Source of the DNA: Pyrenophora tritici-repentis
Lineage: Eukaryota > Ascomycota > Dothideomycetes > Pleosporales > Pleosporaceae
Reading direction: 5' to 3'
NCBI RefSeq assembly: GCF_003171515.1
Contig: NC_089398.1
Location: forward strand, 1,116,001 to 1,180,000
DNA length: 64,000 bases
Shown: positions 1-10,829 of the stretch, one piece after another
Numbering within the stretch: position 1 is the first letter of the stretch
Layout of the letters: each line of letters starts with the position of its first letter
Translations under genes and position numbers: made by a program
Notes under the pieces: generated by a model
Databases searched by the model: none
What the model saw: the letters and a program-made list of their open reading frames with translations, nothing else
Told to the model about the DNA's origin: nothing

Positions 1-2
1 CA

Positions 3-131
3 CTCGAGAAGAGCGGCAGTGCGCAGAGGGGAAAATGGGTCCTCAAAGATGAATGGAAGACTCAGCCCACATCCACACCTACTGCTGCTGCGCCTACTAC
101 TCAGAGACCTACTGGTGCTGCCGGACGTTAG
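3..131 (+). CDS. 3' end of an unidentified gene cut by the window edge
   Basis: An open frame enters from the left edge and runs 42 codons to a TAG at 129-131. Its first half (LEKSGSAQRGKWVLKDEW) looks like ordinary folded protein, and it ends in a Thr/Pro/Ala-rich tail of the kind often found at fungal protein C-termini. There is no start codon in frame inside the window, so only the last exon or part of it would be present. I do not recognise the family. The call rests on composition and on the frame being open to the edge, so it could also be a chance frame. Confidence 0.4.
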   Translation, partial: LEKSGSAQRGKWVLKDEWKTQPTSTPTAAAPTTQRPTGAAGR

Positions 132-1354
132 GTCACTATAGCCGAGCAGAACGAGCAACGAGCAGTATTTTTCTCGGATGGGTTTATGCAAACGGGCGGG
201 TCTGGTTGATTTCCTTTCTGACAGTTTGTTTCTTTCTCTTCTTTCCCCGTCTATTAAGCGACGAGGTATTCAGTGGCTGGCGTTGCATCTCCTAGGCGTA
301 ACAAGGACACCGTGGGATAACACATGTTCTTCTTTTCACTTTGCTTTTTTTGTTCAGCGGGATATCCAATCTGGCGGGCTCTTTCTTCGCAGCAACCAAT
401 ACCACGATCCAGATGTCATATAACAAGTTGTTTTTCACTTGTTTTTCTTTCTTTTCGCTTTTTTTGCTTCCCAAGCGCTGTTCTGGTCATCGAAGTATCG
501 GTGCATCGACTTTGAAGCCCGTTCACTTGCTCACCGGCGTTCTTTTCGCTAGTTCTTGCCCAATGCAAAGAAGCAAGACGTGGACCCTTTTTTCTTAATT
601 TTATTGACATCACCAATGATCGATGTCCAACGGAATGTGAAGTCGGAATAGTCTCGGTCAGACCATGGTAAACAATCATCGAATAGGGGAACTGATTGAT
701 ACACGCAAGAAACGTTTGAGTCAAAATGTTTTGTGAATATTTCTGTTTTCCAGCGTTCGGGTTAACGATCGAGATGATTCTCGTGGCATAGCGCCGCCAC
801 TGAGCTTGTTCTGTTTATCCACCTCTCTGCTACCTGACATCCACCTCCGAGAATCCAGAATCTAGACTAAACAAATTACTGCTTATCCATCATCTTCACT
901 GACTGAAATCAGCACAATTACTACAGCCCATGGGAGCCTTCTGCGAACCCCATGACTATGCAACGCGGCAAGAGGACCAGAATATCCCCATTCGCTTCCC
1001 CTCACACTCTCTCGCTCTAATCAAGAGACAAGTATGATCAGTCCAACTCCGTAACACCAGATGCCGTGGCTGTGATCACCGCTTTCCCCTGTCCCAAAAA
1101 TGAATGTAGAGTTTTTGCTCCATATGCTTGAACCCAAGCATTGACAACCAGGAGCGCCGCTGCAACCGACCCCATTTTTATGACTGACAACATGGGTTTA
1201 AAGAGATATAAAAGGAATGAAACAGAAAGGTTTATATATAGACAGATGTGAAGCGTGAAAAGGATGCCGTATATCGTATCATAAGCGATGAAGCGTCGGA
1301 GAAGATTCTTGCCGTATACGTCTACGTCTCATTGTGGTGAGAGCTCATGTGGTT
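132..1354. other. Intergenic stretch, no gene seen
   Basis: No frame here resembles a protein and no RNA gene was recognised. The part next to 1355 should hold the 3' untranslated region of the DUF7137 gene, and the left part the 3' untranslated region of the cut gene. There are several short T-rich runs around 420-480. Confidence 0.5.
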
Positions 1355-2394
1355 TTACCAAAGGCCGAACTGGTAGGTAAAGTACAGTAATGAGCCGATG
1401 GTTGTTCCGGTCGTGAAGAACATGGTGGAGAGAGTCATCTTTTCAAAGTGGGAGAGCGCGCCATTGCAGTTGGGGCATGTGTAGCCCTCTAGATGTTTGT
1501 TAACATGGAAACGATAACGAGGGATGGGCTCGATGATGACTTACCTGAGAGAGGAGTGTATGGCTGCTTGAGGTACATGCCGAAAGTGAAGCCAGTGAAG
1601 GCGCCCAAGTAACCGGCACGCGGGGGAGCAGTCGCGCTCAAGTCAGAGTCGTAGATTAGGAGCTTGTAGTTCTCCGTCAGGAAGGGTGCTTGGCCCTCTG
1701 GTGTCTCGCCGGTGTTCCAAAGTACCTCGGTCTGCGTTGCGGACATGTTGACAGAAATGGTGTAGGTAGCTTGGTTGGCTGTGCATGAGGCGAGCACATC
1801 GATGGCAGTTGGCGTTACGGAGAGAGAGGTGTAGTTCCAGGCGAACGTCACCCAGTCGCCAACCTTGTAGTATTGCGTTCCGGCAATGGCGTTCGGTGTG
1901 ACCATGGTGAGGCCACCGGCGGGTAGTCGAGGGTCGAAGCTGGTAGACTTTGACTTGCCCGATTGTGTCTTGGTGCCCGCGGGCTTGTTTGTGCCGGTTT
2001 CCTTTGCTGTTGACGCATCCTTGTTGTCGTTGTTGTTATTGTTATTGTTGTCGTTGTTGTTATTGTTATTGTTGCCGTTGTTGTTACCGTCGTTGTTGCC
2101 GCCGTTATCCGTCGCAGCTGGCTTATCAGCTGGCTGTGTAGTGGCTGGTGCGTCTGTAGGCTTGTTTTGGTCTAGATGGCATCAGTATCCCGTCTCATCC
2201 CTAATTAAAATCATGTACATACTGTCGTTGTTGTTGTTATTGTTATTGTTGTTCTCATTGTTGTTCTGGCGCCCAAAGAGAACTTCCTTGACATCGGTCA
2301 AGCCATGGATGTTGTCAAAAGCATCAGCGATGGATATGGCCTGCGTGGCGGAAGAAAACGCCACCACTGCAGCGAGAATCTGAGACGGCCTCAT
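1355..2394 (-). CDS. DUF7137 family secreted/membrane-anchored protein with poly-Asn linker
   Basis: Three exons read on the minus strand: 2394-2223, 2171-1545 and 1488-1355, giving 310 aa. The introns are 51 and 56 nt with GTATGT/GTAAGT donors and TAG acceptors. The product starts with a signal peptide (MRPSQILAAVVAFSSATQA), then a long Asn/Asp/Gly low-complexity linker (roughly residues 45-100), then a globular domain beginning near PRLPAGGLTMVTPN with conserved WVTFAWNYTSLS, and ends in a short cysteine pair (CPNC) followed by one hydrophobic helix and a GLW tail. This order matches the fungal DUF7137 proteins, whose function is unknown. The likely location is the secretory pathway or cell surface, held by the C-terminal helix. 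The poly-Asn tract is encoded by a repetitive AAC/AAT run spanning both sides of intron 1 and may vary in length between strains. Confidence 0.85.
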
Positions 2395-3508
2395 GTTGTT
2401 GCAATTATGGCACTACGTAGATCGCAGAGTAGCAAGCTGTAACAAGTCGGTGCCGGTGAGAGGGAAGCGAGCGAACGGACGGCCCTCGTGGGAAATGGGT
2501 GGTGCAACTTCTTCGGTGGTGTCAACAAGGCGGCAAGGACGCGACACAGAAGCAAGGTGAAGATGACGCAAGCTAGCTAGTTGATCAACTCCTTCGTCCG
2601 ATAAACGAGCGACTGGCGAAGGAATTAGGGAGTTAGTATGCAATATCGAGAAGCACAAGAACGAAGGTAAGGCGGTAGAAGCGATTGAAAGTTATTCGAG
2701 TTCGAGGTTGGTGAAAGGAGAGCAGGCTGAGTGGTCTCAGCGTCGTGGCAGCAGCGCAATAGACCAGGGGCCGGCCTTGCGCTAGGGCAATGCATCACTA
2801 AATATAACAGTCTAGCTCCGCAACAATATTATTGTCCGACTCCGTCCTCATGCGTAAACTGCGCGATCGCACTTTGCCACGCGCAGACGCCTTACGTACG
2901 CTCGCGGAGACGCCGTCGTCATGCGCTTACAGAGTGCGAGCGTTGTAAAGCTGTTGACATCGATGCCCATCCCGTTTCCCCCTTCGTGCCGCACTGTGCC
3001 GCACTGAGAGCCCGACGGACACGAGAACCAAGTCCCCACGGATGGCGATCGCGTCACCACCATCGTATTGCCACTGAAATCGCTATCAGCCCCGCCATCA
3101 CACCACCCCAGCCCCTAGCACAACAAAGTATATCCTGCATATTCTCATCATATGTCACCTGCTTCTGTCCCTGCTTACTGAGACTGTGAAACTCTTGTTG
3201 AACAAGTGGACGGGGATCCCTTCCAGCTACTGCAGCTTCGTCCGCCAGGGTCTGTTAAGATGAGATCTGCCGCGTACAGCAGATCTAGACTGCCTCTACC
3301 CAGCTTCTAGAAAACTTACTCAACGCAGATCCTACCCAACAAATGTCATGATTTATGCGCAAAAAGTATACAAGAATAAATTCATAACGATGCTCATGTC
3401 CATACTCAGGCATCGACTATTACAACCAAAGGGTATCCGCGCATATCTAGCTGATCTACACAAGTAAAAAGAAAATTTCGCCATCAACTCTTTTTTTCGT
3501 GTCGAACA
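2395..3508. other. Intergenic: upstream region of DUF7137 gene, 3' side of the hydrolase gene
   Basis: No protein-like frame. The stretch holds the promoter of the DUF7137 gene (leftward) and the 3' end of the hydrolase gene. It contains a perfect inverted repeat of 8-bp arms (AGATCTGC at 3263-3270 and GCAGATCT at 3279-3286, 8-bp spacer), which could be a regulator site or a small hairpin. Confidence 0.45.
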
Positions 3509-5460
3509 TTACCTTCGTCCTTCCCACCACGCCTTGTCTTTCTCGCGCCTGTGTGGCATGCTTTCTCTGATATCCGTTTCCCGGTCGCTAGCAAATTCCA
3601 CACTCCGCGCCCTGCTACGACTCCTTGCCCTCTCTACTTTGGTATTGCTCCTCTTGGGCGGTGGTGCTCTATCGTCAATGGGAAACGTTGATCGAGGCGA
3701 AAACGTGTCCCTGCGCGTCTTTCTTGCTGTGGGGCTGGTGACCTTGCTCGTTGACATATCAGCAGACATGGGCCGTCCGTTGCGTCGCTTCGTCTTTGTG
3801 GAACTCGTCGCAGGCGGCCGTTTGACATAATCATATGTTGCTGGGTCGCGACGCGCAAGCTCTCTCTCTAATCTCCACAAAGGCGCCTCGGGGAGAACTT
3901 TGACGGCATGAGTGTCTCTCCACTTGATCTTCCAGTAGACTTCCGCGTCACCGGCACGTTGATTGTTGGTTCCATAATCGACGACGAGTTTGTAACTGTC
4001 TGTCAAAGCGCGCGCCTCGTATAGACCACGGTCTTGAATACCGGGGCCTTCGAGACGGAAACGCGTGCGTACTGAGGGATGAATGTACTCATTTGTCTGG
4101 CGCAGAGGCCGATCTGTTGCGCGGCCTGTGAAGGGGTCGACTGACGTGTATTGACCAGGTTTGCGTTGCTGCCGTCTATTAGCACGAGTCCGCTGATAGT
4201 CAGATGGAGTGAGTAGGAACTACTTACAGTACTTCCGCCCAAAGCAAACGCGCCCTTCAGCTCGCTGTAGATCTTGCCAAAACTCCACGGTCGGATTGCA
4301 CCCTCCTCCTTTTTGTAGTATTTCTCATTCAGATCGTCCTGCTCGAAAAGATACTCGCCACGCATATCCAGAAACGGCTCCAGTTGGCTCATCATCCACG
4401 CGAGACTGATATTCGCAATTTGCATATCGTCATATCCACCACCGACGTTCGCATGCGCACCTGGGAACCAGACCTGGCGAAGCGTGGTACGGTTACCCTC
4501 GGGCTTTTCCCATACGGCAGGCGAAAACGAAGATCGGTTCTCATCCAGGGCAAGCGCCTGGAACGCGTTTTCGATGCAGTTGGAGAGCTTGGTGTCGTAA
4601 AAAGATGTCGCTCTTGATTGCTTCATCTGTAGACCTGCACGCTGAAGTATGCCGATTCGCGGTATTCCGAGACTACCGACTGTATCCCACACAGCTATGC
4701 ATTTGATCGGAATATCCAGTCTAGTCAATCCTCTACGTTCTAATTCTTCGGCGTATCTTGGGTCATCTGCGCTTGGCTTCCGTGGGAACGGTATATCTTC
4801 GTGCTTCGGCCGGTAGTCTGGGTTTCGTCGGTTCTGGACGTCTTCGTAAACTTCTGGCAAGGTGTTCAAGCCTTTCTTTGTAAGAAGTCCAATCTCGCCA
4901 ATCAAACCACCGATACTGCGGGCTGTGAATGCGCCTCTCGAAAATCCAAGCAGGAAGATTTCATCTCCTGGGTGGTAGTTGTTTGCAAGGAACGAGTAAG
5001 CTTCGCGAACATCTTCGGCAAGGCCCTTGCCCGTAGCACCACCAACCAAGCGAGAAATCTTGCCTCCTTCGGTTCCGAGGCCTTGGTGGTAGTTCACAAT
5101 CTGCTGGATGCCATCTTGACTAACTGCTTTAATAGCTCTTGAAATGCGCGTGATGTTGCTTGGGATGGACAGAGTGCCGTTCTTTGTTCCGTCGTCCGAG
5201 TTTAGCCAGGTCCCGTCACACGCGACAATCAGCCTCTTAAACATCCCTCTTCCTCCACTGAGCCCAGGCGCATCGACCAAGGGTCCATTTCTGCCAACGC
5301 TCCTGCTTCTCGATCTTGGCCGTGGTACGTCGACATCGACGATAAGCGGGGACTTAGCGCCGCCTCGCGGAACATCGACAACGATGGGTGCCGGACTCAA
5401 AGGCGCCCGGATACTGGGCGCGCGACTTCTGCTTCGTGCTCGAGACATTGCTACTGACAT
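3509..5460 (-). CDS. DUF2235/Tle1-like alpha/beta hydrolase with Arg/Ser-rich ends
   Basis: Two exons, 5460-4228 and 4168-3509, give about 630 aa. The core is a DUF2235 (T6SS Tle1-type phospholipase) alpha/beta hydrolase: FKRLIVACDGTW opens the domain near residue 73, the nucleophile elbow GFSRGAF lies near residue 170, a candidate Asp sits in AVWDTVGS near 257 and the catalytic His in WFPGAHANVGGGY near 335. The intron is placed as 59 nt, using a branch-like CTAAT and the acceptor GGCAG. A 35-nt alternative acceptor at 4193 is also in frame but unusually short. Exon 2 returns to family-like sequence (QTNEYIHPSVRTRF). Both ends are rich in Arg-Ser pairs (RARSRSRAPS at the N-terminus, RARSRSRARS near the C-terminus), suggesting disordered, phosphorylatable tails. 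A lipase or esterase role is inferred from the family; the substrate is unknown. Confidence 0.85.
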
Positions 5461-7058
5461 TTGCTTTTTGAGTTTTCAGGTCCTTTCTTGGTGTGCCTTT
5501 GAAAAAGGTAGCGGCTGGCGAGTGGTGGAGGCAGGCCAAGTCCGAGGAGAGTCAAAAAGTGTTAGGTCAATGTGAGAGAGTCTTTTGCGGCGGCGGCGGT
5601 GCTTGTTGACGGGCAATGCGGCTAGCTGGGTAGTTGTCTGTCCAACTGTCGACTATCAGGCTGCTGGCTGGCGCTGCGTTGTCGGTGGGATCGCAGCCTT
5701 GGCGTGGTTGTTGGCAATCTGACTCTTCCTGTATACCACGTAAAGTGGTGTCCGGATGTATGCGCTTCGTCCCAAACCCGGTTGAATCTCGATGAACAGA
5801 CCGAACGCCAGTGTCACGAACCCCCCAACCTCCGTTTTTCACACTCCCAGCTCTTTCGTCCGAACGCTTCAAACTCGTTCAGCGGGAGTAAGCGAGGCAA
5901 GTCGGGAACTTCATCAGCCTCGGGGACACTGCAGCAAGCACTTTGACGCAGGGCACAAAGTTGGGTGGAATGGGGGAACTGGGCAGTCGATATGCGAAAG
6001 GAGATGGCGCGGACGTGTCGCGCAGCGCACAGCGCACTCTTACGTCGTGTGGTTGGGCTTCGGCTTCAAAGCTCTGCTGTAGGCTGGGGGTGCCCAAGTC
6101 ATTGGACTCGCTTACCCAGCCTCCTCTCTGCGAACATGCGGTTGCTCTCGGAGATTGTATACTAAACCAAGCCTGTCAGAGATGTGAGAAGTGGTTTGCA
6201 CAATTTTGCGTCTCGAACATGCTTCTGTGTGTGCACACGGCCCAGAGTGAGGCTGTTCTACAACACATCACGCTCGACCGCAACTTCTGCAACAGGCTAC
6301 GCCAAGCAAGACTTCACTTCCTCTCTGAGACTAGAAGGGCCTGGCTCAGATCGAACATCGAGCCCGCATTGGGCGCATGTGGCCCTGCCGGTGAGGGCCC
6401 AATTTAACACTCTGTTATGCATTAGGGCAATGCCAGGTGTAGTGTTGGGTACGGACAGCGGGCGGTGAGCAAGCGGTACGTGGATGGGAGGGACTGCCCG
6501 GCCCACCACCACAAGTCTGCGACATTCGACATCATCGCCGACAGTTGTGCATGAAGACAGTTGTGAATAGAGCCGGGAGCTGAGTTATATCGAGAGTATC
6601 AACTGTTTTTCAATTTGAACGACTTTTATCTAGTAGTCAACTTCCTTTGATACCGTTCACTGCTTTCTCGGCCGCTTTCGCACCGCCGCAACTATCCGCA
6701 AGATGTTCGCCAACACCTGTCCCGGATCCCCGGATTCAAGGATCCACGCACCCATGCGCCAGAAAAACATCCAATGCCCAGCCAGATCCCTTGGCCGCCC
6801 ATCGCACAAGCACTCTCTACACGTATCGTACAGAATTCCTTCCTAGACGCCCACATCTCAAGAACTCCATGCGACATACCAACATCCCTAGAGTGAATCA
6901 CCCAGTGCGAGCGGCAAACTGAATCCATCTAGGACATACGCCGAGAAAGGACAAAGAGCAGAGAATACAATAGATAGAGGAAAATAAACGAGAAACATGT
7001 CCCAAGAGAATCGTAAATGTCGTGTAATGAGATGGAGAGTGCACATCTGGCTATCCGA
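5461..7058. other. Intergenic 1.6 kb, no gene recognised
   Basis: This is the upstream region of the hydrolase gene (leftward) and the 3' side of the GDS1-like gene. Frames of up to about 150 codons exist on the plus strand around 5943-6407, but their composition is not protein-like and they match no family I know. No RNA gene was seen. Confidence 0.45.
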
Positions 7059-8332
7059 CTAATAGCCACCAAATAGGTCGTCAAGCTCGTCAAGGTCAAT
7101 GAGCTCCGGGCTCTTCATGATCCAGTCGTCGTCGAGCTCGAGTTTCATCTCTTTGCGCTTCAGCGACGGTGGAGGCATCTCGAGAGCGAGAATGGGCTTC
7201 AGCGCGGGGCTGTTGGGTGAGAGGGCAGCATGGAAGTTCATAAGCTGGTCCATTTGGCCGAATAGCGCTGCAGCTGCTTCGGAATCTTTGCGTGCAGCAC
7301 TCTCTACTGTCTCCTCGACAGAGACAGCGATCTCCTCCATCTTGGCATCATTGCTCTGTGTAGGCGGCTCGGCAGATGCACTAGCAGATCGTTGGCGCTC
7401 GGCTTCTTGGCTCATTCGGCGTTGTTGAAGGAACGAAGCGGTCTGGGTAAATTCGCGTTCGTCCTTTTCTAATGGCGGTGACTGAGCCCGGCGGTTGTGC
7501 GAGATGTTGGCCGTCGTAGGTGGATGGCTCTGGTTCGAGAAGGGGTCGCTAGCGTGGCTGTCATAGTCGGACAAGTCCAACTCTGGCGACGGCGACATGC
7601 GATCTCGTGATCGTGCATCCATGTCTTCTTCTTCTGAAGTCGCAGACGAAAGCGATGGTGTTACAATACGGGGCGTAACAAGAGCGCTACCACCATCGGC
7701 AGGAATGGGCTGGTGCGGGCAGGTGGAAAGGAAGTAGTAAACACGCTTTGGGTGGGTGCCAACAAGTTTCTTGTCGAGAGGACATCTTGACAAGGCTGTC
7801 CAATTGCGCTTGAGATAAGTAGCCAGGCGAGATGAGATGATGGCAGCTGGATTTGCGGAACTGTAGGCACGTCAGCGTGTGTAACACGGACCAAGCGTTG
7901 CAGCTTGAAATTTGGTACGTACCTCTCAACGATGGGGATGATAGGCGACAGCACAAGGGCGAGCTCCTTCAATAAGTGGGGTCGGTTGCCGGTCTTCTGG
8001 AGTTGCTCGATGACACCCACGACGATTTCGTCGTCGATACCTTGGGTGTCGACCTTTGTTGACCCAGACTCGGTGCCTGGCGAAGGTGGCGGGGTGTCTG
8101 CGACCCTGCCCGAGCTTCTGGGTCGGTGCTCATCAAAGCGCAATGATACTGGTTGTGATGGGGATGGGAGTGCCGAAGATAGTGAGCCGGAATGTGAGCG
8201 TTTCTGCTTCTTCGCGACGTGTTGTTGACCGTCGCTTGTGGAAGGCGGTGAACGGGCGGATCGCGGTCCTCCTGGTAGCTGTATGCCTAGCGACGGCAGC
8301 GACAGCGACTTCCGGCGGGTGTTGTAAGGCAT
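7059..8332 (-). CDS. GDS1-like nuclear protein with winged-helix domain
   Basis: Two exons, 8332-7923 and 7860-7059, with a 62-nt intron (GTACGT...CTACAG), give 403 aa. The start chosen is MPYNTRRKS; an in-frame ATG eight codons upstream is also possible. After a basic Ser/Pro-rich N-terminus comes a winged-helix-like region (about residues 100-200) spanning the splice junction, with HLLKELALVLSPIIPIVE followed by NPAAIISSRLATYLKRNW and KRVYYFLSTCPHQPIP. The rest is disordered, ending in an acidic, conserved-looking tail (DDDWIMKSPELIDLDELDDLF) that may act as an interaction or activation segment. Fungal relatives of yeast Gds1 share this layout; they are nuclear and linked genetically to respiratory growth and nitrogen signalling. 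The molecular role here is inferred from family only. Confidence 0.8.
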
Positions 8333-8752
8333 CTTGTCGCGGCAACACAATCGCAATTGTTGTACAAGGCGTGAGGAAGGAAGGAGAATGTCTTTCCAGG
8401 GCGAGAAGAATTATTGCGTCTGGAGGGTGTGCAGCCAACAGAATGTTTTGTTACTGCGACAATGCCAGGGTTGTCGATTGGTCGGGTAGGAATGTGATGC
8501 AGCCTATACGACGGCTGCGGGCGAGTATGCAAGGTAGCAAGCAACTCGCAACGCTTCTGTCTGCACTGCAGGTATGGCGTCCAAGGACAGATTTATTGTG
8601 TGATGGATGCTTGGTGGTGGTGGAGGGACGCTGAGTGGCACCCGTCCTGTCGCAAGCTATGCGGCTCGCCTCCTGAGGGGAGTGAATACGTAACTAGGCA
8701 ATGGCGACGTCTGTTGCCTCCGGAATTCGCAACACAATCAAGTGGCGCTGGC

Positions 8753-8775
8753 AGCAACAACAACAACAACAACAA
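8753..8775. repeat. (CAA)n microsatellite
   Basis: Seven to eight CAA units in a row, followed about 35 bases later by four tandem 10-nt units of the ATTGGAGTGA type, the last copies degenerate. Both lie upstream of the GDS1-like gene and outside any recognised coding frame. Confidence 0.85.
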
Positions 8776-10766
8776 GACAGAAATCAGACAAACGTGGGAA
8801 ACAAGAGTGAATTGGAGTGAATTGGAGTGAATTGGGGTGAACTGGACAGCAATGGGCAAATGGGCCAGGGCAGTGGTAATGGTCCCTGATGGAGATCGAG
8901 GGGTGGTGAAGGGAGGGGATGCAACGAAGGAAAGACCCAGAGCGCGTAGTGGAGCACTGGGTGAAGAAGGAGCGACTAGGCTCCGGTAAAAAGTCCGTGC
9001 ACAGTAGTAGGGTGAATGTACTCAGGGATGGTTCCAATGGCTATGACAGCATGCTACTTTTAGAGCCCGTTTTTGCTTTGTTGGTCAGGGGCTAGAGCGT
9101 TACGCTCCTATCAAGGTGCCGTGGCTGCCTGCATGTATCACACGGTAGAGTCGTCTAAAAGCAAGTAGTCGCCGGAAGGGCCTCTGTCGCCATGTGCATT
9201 GCCGGCAGCCTGCTCCAACGTCTCTCACAGGTGCAGGCTTCGCTATTTTGTCCAATCCAGCGGGGTGCTGGACCCGTGACTGACACTTCTCCCTGTGTCA
9301 AGCTTCAGGCAGCAGATGGTCTCAGCTGGGCCCGAAACAGAGAACACCGCACTTGCACTTGCACTTGCACTTGCATCTCTATACATGTCGCGCCGAGGGC
9401 AACAAAAGTGGTACATGCTAGTGGAGACTGGTAGGGATAATGGGCAGCCGATAAACCTCCGCCAACATTATGGATACGCGCACGCATTGTGCCCTGAGAC
9501 GGATTTTCCGCCAAAGTGACCTCATGCTCCATTTGGGCCCCTCGCATCCACATCCTTCCCATCTGCACCTCGGCGGGTCGACACAGTTGTCCCGCAAGCT
9601 GACCGCCTCAGCACCTTGCCTTGCCAGGCTTGCCCCCAGCAATCAAAACGGCTGTGCTGCGAGTGGCTGGATACCTTCCATGATCTGATGCCGCGTGCAT
9701 ATCATCGTGCCCAGAGCCACACATGCCTGTCCTAAGGTTTCGCCTAGGAGTTTAAAGTGGATTTAGCCTCGACGCCGGAGCCGGGATGACCCAGGGCGGT
9801 GAGCATACTTTTCGAGAATTTTTCAACGACTGAAGTTTTCCCACTCACATGCGGCCAGTCCTCGGCAACGACGTCGTGGGCCAAACCGCGAGCCGAGGCG
9901 TCCGAGATGCCGCTGGGTGAATGGAAGCATCTTAATGTGTCGTACACGCACACTTGCCATGGTGTGTGGGTGCTCAGAGCAACAAGCTCTGGAACTTTGT
10001 TTCAGACTTCACTCCGCAAGTCCGGATCACGACCTTGCACTTGTCCCCAGCGCCCCCAGTGCCCCCCCCCAAGCATTGCGCACGCGAGTTGCCATCACTT
10101 CCGATATTCGAACAGGGATTGTTGCATATGTCTTACCCCAAAAGGGTAAACTGCATGCCACCCGGTCCGGTCTGCATGCGCAGCACAGCGTCACCTTTTG
10201 TGGGGATCTGGAAGGTCTGGCGCCGCACTTGACCTGTGGGCAAACAGTCTTTACGGATGCGCTACCCATGTTCCCCAGACGAAGTGCGCACTGCATGAGG
10301 AAGTTGGCATGTCGCGAAAGACGGTGAAGATGCATTGTCTGTTTGCTTGTTCCCACCGACAATGCAGTCGAATCAGATAACAATGCATAACCATAACACG
10401 AGTGGATAGCATGTGGGGTTTGGTTGTCAGCTCAACGCTCGACCATCAATGTCAACATGAAGCGCACATGCAACAACACGGCTGACGCAAAGATAAGACT
10501 CGAAAGTTTGTGCGGGCGACGTTGGGACCCGGAGACGTGTGACGTGCCTGTCTGTTTTGCCCATGATCCCGACTGCAGATCTCGCTTCACCTGCTTGGTT
10601 CATGGCCACCATCTGGGAAATACCGGTAATCGGGTCGTTTTCCCCCGCTCCTCTCGCCCATTCGACGCGTAAACTTGACGTCGCTTTCAACAAAACAAAG
10701 GTTATCGGTATGGTCCAGCCATGCTAGGTGAAGCAAGTTTGGCACGGACTGTAATAGCGCGCCATG

Positions 10767-10782
10767 CCCCCCCCCCCCCCCC
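10767..10782. repeat. Poly-C homopolymer (16 nt)
   Basis: Sixteen consecutive C residues about 48 bases beyond the stop codon of the methyltransferase gene. As read on that gene's strand it would be a G run in the 3' untranslated region, which could form G-rich structure. The length is likely variable and error-prone in sequencing. Confidence 0.85.
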
Positions 10783-10829
10783 ACAATCGCAATCGTGGTG
10801 GGATGTGGAGAAGTGACACGGTCGACGGC

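Larger units (their letters stand above)
8333..10829. other. Long 2.5-kb intergenic region with simple repeats
   Basis: No protein-like frame on either strand. It holds a CAA trinucleotide run (about 8753-8775), four near-identical 10-nt units (ATTGGAGTGA type, about 8811-8843), a CTTGCA-type hexamer run (about 9352-9376) and a 16-nt C homopolymer at 10767-10782. The upstream regulatory region of the GDS1-like gene and the 3' region of the methyltransferase gene must lie within it. It is one of the longest gene-free spans of the window. Confidence 0.6.

Noticed and set aside
1886..2383. Plus-strand frame of 165 codons rich in Leu opposite the DUF7137 gene
   Set aside because: The Leu run is the antisense of the poly-Asn codons; the minus strand has signal peptide, splice sites and family motifs.
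4193..4227. 35-nt version of the hydrolase intron
   Set aside because: In frame, but too short for normal fungal splicing and the branch-like CTGAC is only a few bases from the acceptor; the 59-nt version has a better branch distance.
5943..6407. Plus-strand frame of 154 codons in the 5.5-7.0 kb spacer
   Set aside because: Cys/Ser/Arg-rich with no domain-like pattern and overlapping alternatives in other frames; not supported as a gene.
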